A stretch of 64,000 bases of DNA from Dinoroseobacter sp049801095 (GTDB taxonomy: Bacteria > Pseudomonadota > Alphaproteobacteria > Rhodobacterales > Rhodobacteraceae). Shown here piece by piece: positions 16,759 to 26,161 of the stretch. The stretch's first letter is position 1. Each line of letters opens with the position of its first letter. The notes below the pieces were generated by a model. That model was not told the origin of the DNA, searched no databases, and saw only the letters and a list, made by a program, of their open reading frames with translations. The stretch is taken from NCBI RefSeq assembly GCF_049801095.1, contig NZ_JBNAGH010000001.1:558001-622000 (forward strand), read 5' to 3'. The position numbers were made by a program, and so were the translations under genes.

Positions 16759-18096
16759 TCAGAGTCCAGCGTAGCGTGCCACGACCTTGGCGACGGCCGC
16801 TTCGGGCGAGAGCTCCTCGCTCTCCCCGGTTTTGCGGCTGGTCAGCTCGACCACCCCGTTCTTCAGGCCCCGCGGCCCCACGGTGATCCGCCAGGGCAGA
16901 CCGATCAGGTCCATGGTGGCGAATTTGCCGCCCGCCCGCTCCTTGCGGTCATCATAGAGCGGCTCGAGTCCCGCAGCGGTCAGCGCCGCATAGAGCCCAT
17001 CACAGGCTGCATCCGCTGCATCGTCGCCCTGCTTGAGATTGACGATCCCGCAATGGAAGGGCGTCACGCCCTCGGGCCAGATGATGCCCTTGTCGTCATG
17101 GCTCGCCTCGATGATCGCGCCCAAGAGGCGGCTCACCCCGATCCCGTGGCTGCCCATGTGGACCGGCACCTGGTTTTGCTCCGCATCAATCACGGTCGCG
17201 CCCATGGCCTCGGAATACTTGGTGCCGAAATAGAAGATCTGGCCAACCTCGATCCCGCGCGCGGAACGACGCCGTGCCACGGGTACTTCGGCAAAGACCG
17301 CCTCGTCATGGGTCTCGTCCGTGCGGGCATAGCGGGAGGTGAATTCCTCCAGCACCGATTGGCACTGGCCCACATCGTCATAGTCGATCTCGCGCTCGCC
17401 GAATTTCAGATCGGTGATCTCGCTGTCATAGAAGACCTCGCTCTCGCCGGTCTCGGCCAACACGAGGAACTCGTGGGTGTAGTCGCCGCCAATCGGACCG
17501 CCATCGGCCCGCATGGGGATCGCCTGCAAGCCCATCCGCTCATAGCTGCGCAGATAGCTGACCAGATGGCGATTGTAAGCGTGCAGCGCGTCTTCCTTGG
17601 TCAGGTCGAAATTGTAGCCGTCCTTCATCAGGAACTCGCGCCCGCGCATCACGCCGAAGCGGGGCCGCACCTCGTCGCGGAACTTCCACTGGATGTGGTA
17701 GAGCGTGAGGGGCAGGTCCTTGTAGCTGCCCACATTCGACCGGAAGATATCCGTGATCAGCTCTTCATTGGTGGGACCATAGAGCATGTCTCGGCCATGG
17801 CGGTCGGTGATGCGCAGCATCTCCTGCCCGTAGTCGTCATAGCGTCCGCTCTCCCGCCAGAGATCTGCGGATTGCAGGGTCGGCATGAGCATGGGGATAT
17901 GGCCCGCGCGCTGCTGCTCCTCATGGACGATCTGCTCGATCCGGCGCAGCACCTTGAAGCCCAGCGGCAGCCAGGAATAGATGCCCGCGCTGGCCTGCTT
18001 GATCATGCCTGCCCGCAGCATCAGCCGGTGACTGACGATCTGCGCCTCGGCAGGGGTTTCCTTCAAAACGGGCAGGAAGTAACGGGACAGGCGCAT
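16759..18096 (-). CDS. proS: Prolyl-tRNA synthetase (short bacterial form)
   Basis: A 445-residue class II aminoacyl-tRNA synthetase. It has motif 1 around IPMLMPTLQ, motif 2 YHIQWKFRDEVRPRFGVMRGREFLMKD-like residues, motif 3 MGSHGIGVSRLLGAI, and a C-terminal anticodon-binding domain. It lacks the roughly 180-residue editing insertion of the E. coli enzyme, which is normal for alphaproteobacterial ProS. The ATG at 18096 gives MRLSRYFLPVLKETP, the standard N-terminus; longer in-frame extensions are rejected. Confidence 0.96.
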   Translation of the reverse strand: MRLSRYFLPVLKETPAEAQIVSHRLMLRAGMIKQASAGIYSWLPLGFKVLRRIEQIVHEEQQRAGHIPMLMPTLQSADLWRESGRYDDYGQEMLRITDRHGRDMLYGPTNEELITDIFRSNVGSYKDLPLTLYHIQWKFRDEVRPRFGVMRGREFLMKDGYNFDLTKEDALHAYNRHLVSYLRSYERMGLQAIPMRADGGPIGGDYTHEFLVLAETGESEVFYDSEITDLKFGEREIDYDDVGQCQSVLEEFTSRYARTDETHDEAVFAEVPVARRRSARGIEVGQIFYFGTKYSEAMGATVIDAEQNQVPVHMGSHGIGVSRLLGAIIEASHDDKGIIWPEGVTPFHCGIVNLKQGDDAADAACDGLYAALTAAGLEPLYDDRKERAGGKFATMDLIGLPWRITVGPRGLKNGVVELTSRKTGESEELSPEAAVAKVVARYAGL

Positions 18097-18412
18097 TGGG
18101 GCGAGCCTCTGGCAATAGGGAACTGTTCCGCTCGGTCTAGGCCATCCCCGGTAGCGCTTCAAGGCGGAGCAGGTTTTCGCACAAGAGCGCGGGTGAGCAC
18201 ATGCCAAGGCTGGATCTCTGGGGGCGCGCCCAGGGCCCTTGGACTGCACGGGCGGGCTTAGGACAGTAGGACGGCAGGCCGACCGCCCAGCGCCAAGGCG
18301 ATTTGCCACGCAGCACACGCATTCTGCGGCCTCGGACCCTTGCCAGCCGGGCGGGATTTGGCCATGAAGTCTGGGAACCCTTTCCCGTAAGCGCCCCAGT
18401 CCGGAGGCCTCC
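18097..18412. other. Divergent intergenic region proS / AI-2E permease
   Basis: 316 bases without a gene. It should carry promoters for proS (minus) and the AI-2E-family permease (plus). The plus-strand start is preceded by CCGGAGG. No clear operator, riboswitch or hairpin was identified. Confidence 0.35.
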
Positions 18413-19495
18413 ATGGCTCTGTCACCCCGCCAACAAGTGATCTATTGGAGCCTTGCCGCTGCGGTGTTCCTGGGCCTGCTCTGGCTGCTCGGTAACGTGA
18501 TCCTGCCCTTTGTCGTGGGCGGGGCGATCGCCTATTTCCTCGACCCGGTGGCCGACCGCCTCGAGGAGATGGGGCTGAGCCGCGCGATCTCCACCGCGAT
18601 CATCGCGCTTGTGGCCGTGGTGGTCTTTGTCATTGCCGCCCTTCTGGTGATCCCGACGCTGATCTCCCAGACCATTGCCCTGGGCGAGGCGATCCCCGAG
18701 ATCCTGTCGCAATTGCAGGCCTTTCTCTCCGACCGCTTCCCCTCCATGAACGACCCCGACTCCACCGTGCGCCAGTCGCTGGCCACTTTGGGCGAGATCA
18801 TCAAATCCCGCTCTGGTGAGCTGGTGGAGAAGGTCTTTGCCTCGGCCCTCGGGGTGATCAATGCGGTGATCTTCATCGTGGTCTGCCCGGTGGTGGCCTT
18901 CTATCTGCTGCTTGACTGGGACCATATGGTGGAGCGCATAGACAGCCTGCTGCCGCGGGACCACCAGGCGACCATCCGCGAGCTGGCAAGCCAGGTCGAT
19001 GCCGTGATGGCCGGCTTCGTACGCGGTCAGCTGACCGTCTGCCTGATCCTAGGGACCTTTTACTCGGTGGCGCTTATGCTGGTCGGGCTGCAATTCGGCC
19101 TCGTGGTGGGCGCGGTCGCGGGCCTTCTGACCTTCATTCCCTATGTGGGCTCTCTGGTCGGCGGCGCGCTCTCCATCGGGCTGGCGATCTTCCAGTTCTG
19201 GGGCGATCCGGGCTGGATCGTCGCCGTGGGCCTGATCTTCATCATGGGGCAGATGATCGAAGGGAACTACCTGACGCCCAAGCTCGTCGGCGGCTCCGTC
19301 GGGCTGCACCCGGTCTGGCTGCTCTTTGCCCTGTCGGCTTTCGGCACCGCCTTTGGCTTTGTCGGGATGCTGGTCGCCGTGCCGGTCTCGGCCATGATCG
19401 GCGTGCTCGTCCGGTTCGGAATCGGGCAGTATCAGGGCGGTCTGCTCTATCGCGGATTGGTCGGCACCAGGCCAAAGGATGACGATGCCGCATGA
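18413..19495 (+). CDS. AI-2E family transporter (PerM/YdgG-like permease)
   Basis: A 360-residue membrane protein of the AI-2E/PerM family. It has hydrophobic helices at both ends, a soluble helical domain in the middle (residues about 90-150), and the family end region with YVGSLVGGALSIG, QMIEGNYLTPKLVGGSVGLHPVW and FVGMLVAVPVSAM. Exporter roles for autoinducer-2 or Na+/H+ exchange are known for some members; here the substrate is unknown. The stop overlaps the hdaA start (ATGA), so it leads the operon AI-2E permease-hdaA-ppk1-ppx. Confidence 0.9.
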   Translation: MALSPRQQVIYWSLAAAVFLGLLWLLGNVILPFVVGGAIAYFLDPVADRLEEMGLSRAISTAIIALVAVVVFVIAALLVIPTLISQTIALGEAIPEILSQLQAFLSDRFPSMNDPDSTVRQSLATLGEIIKSRSGELVEKVFASALGVINAVIFIVVCPVVAFYLLLDWDHMVERIDSLLPRDHQATIRELASQVDAVMAGFVRGQLTVCLILGTFYSVALMLVGLQFGLVVGAVAGLLTFIPYVGSLVGGALSIGLAIFQFWGDPGWIVAVGLIFIMGQMIEGNYLTPKLVGGSVGLHPVWLLFALSAFGTAFGFVGMLVAVPVSAMIGVLVRFGIGQYQGGLLYRGLVGTRPKDDDAA

Positions 19496-20178
19496 GTGCG
19501 CCCCAGCAACTCACCTTTCCGCTGCCGCAGATGCCCGCGCTGGGGCGTGCGGATTTCATTGAGGCGCCCTGCAATGCCGACGCGCTGGCCCGCATTGACG
19601 CTTGGCCCGACTGGCCCGTCCCGCGGCTGGTGATCAGCGGCCCCGAAGCGTCCGGGAAATCCCATCTGGCGCAGATCTGGGCCGCGCGCAGCCGGGGCGC
19701 GATCCTGCCTGCGCGGGAGCTGACCCTCGCCCGGCTCGACGATCTGCCCGCCCATGTGGCGGTTGAGGATGCGGACAAGATGTTCGGCGCGGGCGAGGCG
19801 CAGGAGGCGCTGTTTCATCTGCACAACCGGATCCAGGCCGAAGGCGGCGGCCTGCTGGTGACGGGCGAGACGCCTCCTGCGCGCTGGTCCATCGCCCTGC
19901 CCGATCTGGCAAGCCGGTTGCAGGCCATGCCACTCGCGCAGCTTGCGCCGCCCGATGACTTGCTGCTGGGCCGGGTCCTCGCCAAGCTCTTCGAGGACCG
20001 CCAGATCCTGCCGCCCCCGCCGCTCATCCCGTTCCTCTTGCGTCGGATGGAGCGATCCTTCCGGGCCGCCCGCGTGCTGGTGGCCGAGCTCGACCACCGC
20101 GCCCTGAGCGAGGGACGCGCCATCAATACGACGCTGGCCGGGGAGATTCTCGGCTCGCTCGACCCGATCGACAGCTAG
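19492..20178 (+). CDS. hdaA: DnaA-related regulatory inactivator HdaA
   Basis: A 228-residue AAA+ protein related to DnaA domain III without the DNA-binding domain IV. The N-terminal QLTFPL (residues 6-11) is a sliding-clamp-binding motif, as in Hda/HdaA, which stimulate DnaA-ATP hydrolysis after replication starts. The P-loop GPEASGKS follows at about residue 48. The Walker B region AVEDADK and the C-terminal ILGSLDP are as expected. Neighbouring ppk1 and an AI-2E permease gene are the usual setting in Rhodobacterales. Confidence 0.9.
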   Translation: MSAPQQLTFPLPQMPALGRADFIEAPCNADALARIDAWPDWPVPRLVISGPEASGKSHLAQIWAARSRGAILPARELTLARLDDLPAHVAVEDADKMFGAGEAQEALFHLHNRIQAEGGGLLVTGETPPARWSIALPDLASRLQAMPLAQLAPPDDLLLGRVLAKLFEDRQILPPPPLIPFLLRRMERSFRAARVLVAELDHRALSEGRAINTTLAGEILGSLDPIDS

Positions 20179-20217
20179 GGTCATCTTTCCGTTACACGCC
20201 AAGGCGACACCGTTCCC

Positions 20218-22392
20218 ATGACCTACGCGAATTTCCTGACCGACCCCTTCCCGCCCGCGATCGAGCTGCCGGAGGACGAGCGCACTGGCCCGGGCCGCTT
20301 CTTCAACCGTGAACTGAGCTGGCTGGCCTTCAACTTCCGCGTTCTGGAGGAGGCGGCGAACCCGCGCGTGCCCCTGTTGGAGCGGGTACGGTTCCTGTCG
20401 ATCTCAGCCACCAATCTGGACGAGTTCTACTCGGTCCGCGTCGCGGGCCTGCGCGAGCTCGCGCGGGAGGGCAACACGACCCCCGCCGCCGATGGCCGCT
20501 CCCCCGAGGAGCAGCTGGTGCTGATCAATGCCGATGCGCGCAAGCTGATGGAGCGACAGCAGAGCACGCTCGAAGGGCTGCTGGCCGAACTGGCCGAAGA
20601 AAAGATCGCCGTGCTGAACCGGGATCAGCTCACCAAGGATGATCTGGCACGGATCGACGCGGTCTTCATGTCCAACGTCTTCCCGGTCCTGTCGCCCCTT
20701 GCGATTGACCCGGCGCACCCGTTTCCCTTCATCCCGAATGAGGGCTTCTCGCTTGCGCTGCAGCTGGAGCGGACCCGGGACAAGCGGGAGCTCAAGGCCC
20801 TCCTGCCGATCCCGACCCAGATCGACCGCTTCCTCGCCCTGCCGGATGTGGACGGCACGCGACGCTTCCTGCCGCTCGAGGACCTGCTCCTGCAAAAGAT
20901 CCCCGACCTCTTCCCCGGCTACCGGATCAAGGGGCATTGCGCCTTCCGTGTCCTGCGCGACAGCGATCTGGAGGTTGAGGACGAGGCCGAAGACCTCGTG
21001 CGCGAGTTCGAGGTCGCCCTGAAACGCCGCCGCCGGGGCGAAGTTGTCCGGCTGAAGCTGTCGGCCAATGCGCCAAAGGCCCTCCGCGCGGTGATCGTCG
21101 AGGAGCTGCGCGTCAGCGATGCGGAGATCATCGAGATCGACGGGCTGATCGGCCTGTCGGACCTCAAGGAACTGGTGCTCGACAGCCGTCGCGACCTGCA
21201 ATGGCCCTCCTTCACCCCGCGCGTGCCCGAACGGGTGCAGGATTTCGACGGCGACATGTTCGCCGCGATCCAGCAGAAGGACATGCTGCTGCACCATCCT
21301 TACGAGACCTTCGACATGGTGATCCGCTTTCTCGCCCAAGCGGCGCGGGATCCCAATGTGGTCGCGATCAAGCAGACGCTCTACCGGACCTCCAACGAGA
21401 GCCCGATCGTCGACGCGCTCTGCGAAGCGGCGGAGAACGGCAAGTCTGTGACCGCGCTGGTCGAGCTCAAGGCCCGCTTCGACGAGGCCGCCAACATCCG
21501 CCAGTCGCGCAAGCTGGAGCGCTCCGGCGCCCATGTGGTCTACGGGTTCATCAACTACAAGACCCACGCCAAGATCAGCAGCGTCGTGCGCCGCGAGGGC
21601 GACAAGCTGGTGACCTATACCCATTACGGCACCGGGAATTACCACCCGATCACCGCGCGGATCTACACCGATCTCAGCCTCTTTACCTGCGACGCGGCAC
21701 TGGGGCGCGATGCCACCAAGGTCTTCAACTATATCGGCGGTTATGCGGAGCCCGCGACGCTGGAGAATCTCGCGATCTCGCCGATCACCATGAAGAGCAG
21801 CCTGATCGAGATGATCGACAATGAGGCCAAGCATGCGGAGGCCGGTCGCCCTGCCGAGATCTGGGCCAAGATGAACTCGGTGATCGAACCGGATGTGATC
21901 GACGCGCTCTATGATGCCTCCAATCGCGGGGTGAAGATCAACCTCGTGATCCGCGGGATCTGCGGTGTGCGGCCGGGGATCCAGGGGCTGTCTGAGAACA
22001 TCCGGGTGAAATCCGTGGTGGGTCGATTCCTCGAACACTCTCGGATCGTCTGTTTCGGGAATGGCCACGGGCTGCCCGCCAAGAAAAGCCGGGTCTTCAT
22101 GTCCTCGGCGGATTGGATGGGGCGGAACCTGAACCGCCGGGTCGAAACCCTCGTGGAGATCAAGAACGCCACGGTGAAGGCCCAGATCGTCAGCCAGATC
22201 ATGGCCGCCAACCTCGCCGACACGGCCCAAAGCTGGGTGCTTTGCCCCGATGGCTCTTTCCAGCGCGAGACCGAACGGGCGGATGGACCGATGTTCAATT
22301 GCCACCGTTTCTTCATGGAAAACCCCTCGCTTTCCGGGCGCGGATCGGCGGGCGCATCCGACGTGCCCGAATTGACCCACTCCCGGGACTAA
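20218..22392 (+). CDS. ppk1: Polyphosphate kinase 1
   Basis: A 724-residue enzyme that makes polyphosphate from ATP. The N-terminal domain begins FFNRELSWLAFNFRVLEEA and contains ISATNLDEFYSVRVAGL. The C-terminal phospholipase D-like domains contain HPYETFDMVIRFLAQA, the autophosphorylated-histidine region YKTHAKISSVVRR, YGTGNYHP, and the second catalytic-histidine region LEHSRIVCFGNG. Full length for PPK1. It lies 39 bases after hdaA and 69 before ppx, in one apparent operon, so synthesis and breakdown of polyphosphate are co-encoded. Confidence 0.96.
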   Translation: MTYANFLTDPFPPAIELPEDERTGPGRFFNRELSWLAFNFRVLEEAANPRVPLLERVRFLSISATNLDEFYSVRVAGLRELAREGNTTPAADGRSPEEQLVLINADARKLMERQQSTLEGLLAELAEEKIAVLNRDQLTKDDLARIDAVFMSNVFPVLSPLAIDPAHPFPFIPNEGFSLALQLERTRDKRELKALLPIPTQIDRFLALPDVDGTRRFLPLEDLLLQKIPDLFPGYRIKGHCAFRVLRDSDLEVEDEAEDLVREFEVALKRRRRGEVVRLKLSANAPKALRAVIVEELRVSDAEIIEIDGLIGLSDLKELVLDSRRDLQWPSFTPRVPERVQDFDGDMFAAIQQKDMLLHHPYETFDMVIRFLAQAARDPNVVAIKQTLYRTSNESPIVDALCEAAENGKSVTALVELKARFDEAANIRQSRKLERSGAHVVYGFINYKTHAKISSVVRREGDKLVTYTHYGTGNYHPITARIYTDLSLFTCDAALGRDATKVFNYIGGYAEPATLENLAISPITMKSSLIEMIDNEAKHAEAGRPAEIWAKMNSVIEPDVIDALYDASNRGVKINLVIRGICGVRPGIQGLSENIRVKSVVGRFLEHSRIVCFGNGHGLPAKKSRVFMSSADWMGRNLNRRVETLVEIKNATVKAQIVSQIMAANLADTAQSWVLCPDGSFQRETERADGPMFNCHRFFMENPSLSGRGSAGASDVPELTHSRD

Positions 22393-22461
22393 ACGCCGGA
22401 TATTTGTGCGAAAAAGGAATTGACGCTGCCGGGTCTGTTTGCCTAGGGTCAGCGAGCGACC

Positions 22462-24006
22462 GTGGGGGTAGCGAACGGGGCACCGGTGCAAGACGAAGAT
22501 TGGGGTCCGTTCGGCCGTCCGCTTTTTCAAGATCCAACCGCGCAGGCTTTGGGCCGCGTGGGGGTGATTGATGTGGGATCCAACTCGGTCAGGATGGTGG
22601 TATTTGATGGGGCGGCGCGCTCGCCGGCCTATTTTTACAACGAAAAGGTGATGGCGGGCCTCGGGGCCGGCTTGAGCCAGACCGGGCGGCTCAACCCAGA
22701 GGGCCGCATCCGGGCCATGGATGCGATGAAGCGCTTTGTGCTGCTTGCCAAATCCATGAACGTGACCCCGCTGGTGGCTGTCGCAACAGCTGCAATGCGG
22801 GAGGCGGAGGACGGTCCTGCGTTTCGGGAGGAGTTGACGCAGGAGACCGGCCTCCGCCTCTGGGTTATCGATGGCACCGAAGAGGCGCGGCTCAGCGCGC
22901 AGGGCGTCTTGCTGGGCTGGCCCGGGGCGACCGGGCTCATGTGCGATATCGGGGGCTCGTCCCTGGAGCTCGCAGAGGTCGCCGGGGGCCGGGTCGGACG
23001 GCGTGAAACCTCGGCCCTTGGACCGCTGAAGCTGCGCGATGTGCCCGGCGGCAAAAAGGGTCTCAAGGCCCATATCAAATCCGAGCTCAGCACCCTGCGC
23101 GGCAAGATCGACGGCAGCTATGACCGGCTCTTCCTCGTGGGCGGCTCCTGGCGGGCGATTGCCCGGCTCGACATGGTACGGCGGAACTATCCGCTGGCCG
23201 TGCTCCATGAATACCGCATGAGCCCGCGCTCCGTCTCCGACACGCTCACTTGGATGAAATCCCACAGCCTGCAGGACCTGCGCGCCATGTCCGGGATTGG
23301 CGAGGCCCGGATCACGCTCCTGCCCGAGGCGGCGCAGGTGCTCAGCCCGCTGATCCGCACCTTCCGGCCCAAAGAGATCGCAATCTCCGCCTATGGGATC
23401 CGCGAGGGGCTGCTCTATGAGCAGATGCCGCAAAAGCTGCGCGACCGCGATCCGCTGATCGAAGCCTGCCGCTATGCGGAGGCGCAATCGGCGCGGATCC
23501 CCGGCTTTGGTCGTGCGCTCTATGAGTTTCTCAAGCCGCTTTTTTCGACAGAACGGGAGAAGACCCGGCGGCTGATCAAGGCGGCCTGCCTGCTCCACGA
23601 TATCAGCTGGCGCGCCCATCCCGATTACCGGGCCGAGGTCTGTTTCGACACGGCGACCCGGGCCAATCTGGGCGGTCTCGACCATGCGGAGCGGATCTTC
23701 CTCGGGCTCGCGCTTCTGCACCGCTACAAGAACAGCCGCGCGGGCACCCGGTTCGAGGCGTTCTACGAGCTCTTGCCCGAGAAGCAGCAGAAGAAGGCCG
23801 AGGTGCTGGGCAAAGCCATGCGTTTTGGCGCCATGCTCGCCGCGCAGGATGCCAGTAAGATGGGACGGCTCAAGCTCTATCCGAAAAAGAAGATCCTCGA
23901 GCTGCGCATGCCCGTCGAAACTCGTGACCTGTTTGGCGAAGTGGCCGAGGCGCGGTTCAAGTCCCTCGCCACCGCGCTTGATGCAGAGCCCCGCGTGCTG
24001 ATCTGA
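22462..24006 (+). CDS. ppx: Exopolyphosphatase, Ppx/GppA family
   Basis: A 514-residue ASKHA-fold phosphatase that removes terminal phosphate from polyphosphate. The first phosphate loop is IDVGSNSVRMVVFDG, the second CDIGGSSLELAEV, and an HD-like helical C-terminal region includes CLLHDISWRAHPDYR. It follows ppk1 directly. The start is not certain: GTG at 22462 or GTG at 22486, with no strong ribosome binding site for either. Confidence 0.92.
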   Translation: MGVANGAPVQDEDWGPFGRPLFQDPTAQALGRVGVIDVGSNSVRMVVFDGAARSPAYFYNEKVMAGLGAGLSQTGRLNPEGRIRAMDAMKRFVLLAKSMNVTPLVAVATAAMREAEDGPAFREELTQETGLRLWVIDGTEEARLSAQGVLLGWPGATGLMCDIGGSSLELAEVAGGRVGRRETSALGPLKLRDVPGGKKGLKAHIKSELSTLRGKIDGSYDRLFLVGGSWRAIARLDMVRRNYPLAVLHEYRMSPRSVSDTLTWMKSHSLQDLRAMSGIGEARITLLPEAAQVLSPLIRTFRPKEIAISAYGIREGLLYEQMPQKLRDRDPLIEACRYAEAQSARIPGFGRALYEFLKPLFSTEREKTRRLIKAACLLHDISWRAHPDYRAEVCFDTATRANLGGLDHAERIFLGLALLHRYKNSRAGTRFEAFYELLPEKQQKKAEVLGKAMRFGAMLAAQDASKMGRLKLYPKKKILELRMPVETRDLFGEVAEARFKSLATALDAEPRVLI

Positions 24007-24330
24007 TCAAAGCTCGACCGGCGCGTCCATCTCGCTCTTGCCTTCGGGGCGCGGCGCGGGCGGGGTCGCTTCGGGGTCGGGTTTGCGCCGGATGAGAATA
24101 TCCCCATTGGGCAGGATCTCGGGCGCCTCATAGCGGCTCAACCCGTCAAGCTGCGCGCCCAGATCCCGCAAGAGCGGCGCGAGCTCGGTTTCGAGGGATT
24201 CGAAGAACTCCCGCGCGCCATCGGCAAAGAGATCCAGGCTCTCATCCAGGTCACGGGGTTGCGCCTCTTGCGCGTGCAGGCTCAACGGAGCGGCGCAGAG
24301 CGCCAGAAGGAGGGCAGTGGTCCGGATCAT
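24007..24330 (-). CDS. Small exported hypothetical protein
   Basis: A 107-residue protein with a signal peptide (cleavage near LHA-QEAQ), a short amphipathic helical region (DLFADGAREFFESL, LLRDLGAQLDGL) and a conserved-looking end SRYEAPEILPNGDILIRRKPD. Similar small proteins are common in Rhodobacteraceae and are sometimes labelled AAA+ ATPase, for which nothing here gives support. ATG at 24330 follows GGGAG seven bases upstream. It is convergent with ppx, directly after its stop codon. Function unknown. Confidence 0.75.
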   Translation of the reverse strand: MIRTTALLLALCAAPLSLHAQEAQPRDLDESLDLFADGAREFFESLETELAPLLRDLGAQLDGLSRYEAPEILPNGDILIRRKPDPEATPPAPRPEGKSEMDAPVEL

Positions 24331-24376
24331 CTCACATCTCCCAGTGTTTGGACCTAGTATAGAGGCCGCAGCCCGG

Positions 24377-25381
24377 TCAGGACAGGTCCACGTCATAGAC
24401 CACCGGGAAATGGTCAGATGCCGCCAAGAGCGCCTGTTGCAGATCCCGGTCGCGGAAGCAGGCCGGATCGTCGAACGGGTGCAGGATGCGCCAGCGGCCT
24501 TCGCGGGCGCGCAGGTCTTCGGAGACCATGATGTAGTCCAGCAGCGCCGCGAGGTAACGGTTGGTGTCCTTGCGAAAGAACCGTGCGGTGCTCGGCATGG
24601 TGCCCAGACGACGCTCCAGCGCTTCGGCGGCATGGGGATCGTAGAGCGGCGCCTCGCCCCCCTCCCCCAGCACGATCTCTACCCCGGAGCGGCCAAAGAG
24701 CCGCTCATAGACATCGAGCCCCGGACCGTCGTTGAAATCACCCAGCACAATGAGCGGCGTGCCCTCGGCCAGATGCGCCGTGACCCGGTGCCGGAGCCAG
24801 ATGCACTGGGCCAGCTGCTTGCGACGATTGGCGATGGCGATGCGGGTGGCATCCTCGGGCGAACGCGCGCCATGGGGGGCCTTCGACTTGGCATGCACGC
24901 CGATCATCCGAAGCGGCGCGCCCGGTGCAGGTGTGACCGTCAGCTCGAGCGGAGGCTTGGACCAGCGCACCGGATCCGGAAGCGCATCCACATCCAGATC
25001 GAGCGCAAACTCCGTATCAAAGCGCGGGGCGCCCAGATCCGAGGGGCTATGCTCTGCCGACAGTTTGGCAGGGTCATAAAGAAGCGCGATCTCCTGCTGG
25101 GTGTCGCTTGCAAAGCCACGCAGCGCCCGGGTTGTGCGCAACCCGTGATGGGCTGCGAACCCTTCGAGCGCGGCGCGGGTCGAGCGGTGCGAGCCCTGAT
25201 CCGGGGCCTCGATCACCATGACCGCATCGGCATCCATGGCGCGAAAGACGGTGCCAAGTGCCGCGACCTGCGCCGCACGGGTCACGTTGCGGCGGCGCGA
25301 CCAGCCCTCATCGGCCAGAAGGCGGTTCTCGTCATCGAAAAGGGCCGTAAACCACTCCACATTGTAGGTGGCGATCCGCAT
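24377..25381 (-). CDS. Endonuclease/exonuclease/phosphatase family protein
   Basis: A 334-residue protein of the EEP superfamily (DNase I-like fold). Catalytic motifs are visible: YNVEWF at the N-terminus, VHAKSK, LGDFND (metal and catalytic Asp) and the C-terminal SDHFPV. There is no signal peptide, so it should act in the cytosol. The substrate could be nucleic acid or a phosphoester; sequence alone does not decide. It starts six bases after the TerB/J-domain gene and is likely co-transcribed with it. Confidence 0.87.
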   Translation of the reverse strand: MRIATYNVEWFTALFDDENRLLADEGWSRRRNVTRAAQVAALGTVFRAMDADAVMVIEAPDQGSHRSTRAALEGFAAHHGLRTTRALRGFASDTQQEIALLYDPAKLSAEHSPSDLGAPRFDTEFALDLDVDALPDPVRWSKPPLELTVTPAPGAPLRMIGVHAKSKAPHGARSPEDATRIAIANRRKQLAQCIWLRHRVTAHLAEGTPLIVLGDFNDGPGLDVYERLFGRSGVEIVLGEGGEAPLYDPHAAEALERRLGTMPSTARFFRKDTNRYLAALLDYIMVSEDLRAREGRWRILHPFDDPACFRDRDLQQALLAASDHFPVVYDVDLS

Positions 25382-25387
25382 GGCGGC

Positions 25388-26071
25388 TCAGGCGGATTTG
25401 GCGTGATGGATCTCTTCCCACGCCCGGTTGATCGCGATCAGACGCCGTTCCGCGAGCTTGATCGCCTCTTCGGGCACACCGCGCGCCATCATCCGATCGG
25501 GATGGGTCTCGCGCACAAGCCCGCGCCAGGCCTTGCGGGCCTCCTCCAGCGAGGCGGAGGGGTCCACGCCCAGAATGTCATAGGGATCAGGCTCGGCATC
25601 GGGCACATGTTGCGCGCGCAGACGCCGGAAGCAGGTATCGCTCAACCCGAAGATATCGCCCACGGATTCCAGGAACGCGTTTTCCGCCGGGTGATAGGTG
25701 CCATCGGCCATGGCGATGTGAAAGAGCCCCTCCATCAGGTCCGTGAGCGTCTCCTCATCCCCGGTGAACATCTCGGCGATCCGCTGGGCATAGATCTCGT
25801 AGCCGGTGACGTCCTGACGCGCGAGGTTGAAGACCTTGGCCGCATGGGGCTCGTCCGCCGGGGCGATGGTAAAGACCTCGCGAAAGGCGGTGACCTCGTC
25901 GCGGGTCACCAACCCATCCGCCTTGGCCATCTTGGCGCTCAGCGCGATCACCGCGATGGTGAAGGCCACGGTCCGCTCCGGCGGCGAGCGCAAGGTTTCG
26001 AACACCTTGGACAGGCTCTCGCCCGAACGGAAGGCGGCAACAGCATCGGCAATACGGGACCAAATCGACAT
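25388..26071 (-). CDS. TerB-like / J-domain co-chaperone (DjlA-like)
   Basis: A 227-residue protein with two domains. Residues about 35-150 form a TerB-like helical domain (AKADGLVTRDEV, AMADGTYHPAENAFL are its repeated acidic motifs). Residues about 162-225 form a C-terminal J domain with YDILGVDPSASLEEARKAWR and the HPD tripeptide (THPDRM) that stimulates DnaK. Unlike E. coli DjlA no clear N-terminal membrane helix is present. Probably a DnaK co-chaperone. Confidence 0.88.
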   Translation of the reverse strand: MSIWSRIADAVAAFRSGESLSKVFETLRSPPERTVAFTIAVIALSAKMAKADGLVTRDEVTAFREVFTIAPADEPHAAKVFNLARQDVTGYEIYAQRIAEMFTGDEETLTDLMEGLFHIAMADGTYHPAENAFLESVGDIFGLSDTCFRRLRAQHVPDAEPDPYDILGVDPSASLEEARKAWRGLVRETHPDRMMARGVPEEAIKLAERRLIAINRAWEEIHHAKSA

Positions 26072-26161
26072 GGTGCGAATCCTAGTGGTTCCGCGGCACC
26101 CTGTCAGCCTATGGGACGCCGCATATGCAAAAAGGCGCGCCCGCTGGACACGCGGTACCGG

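Noticed and set aside
20404..23721. 1105-residue open frame antisense to ppk1 and ppx
   Set aside because: It has an H/R/D/L-rich shadow composition and runs opposite two full-length, motif-bearing enzymes in a GC-rich genome.
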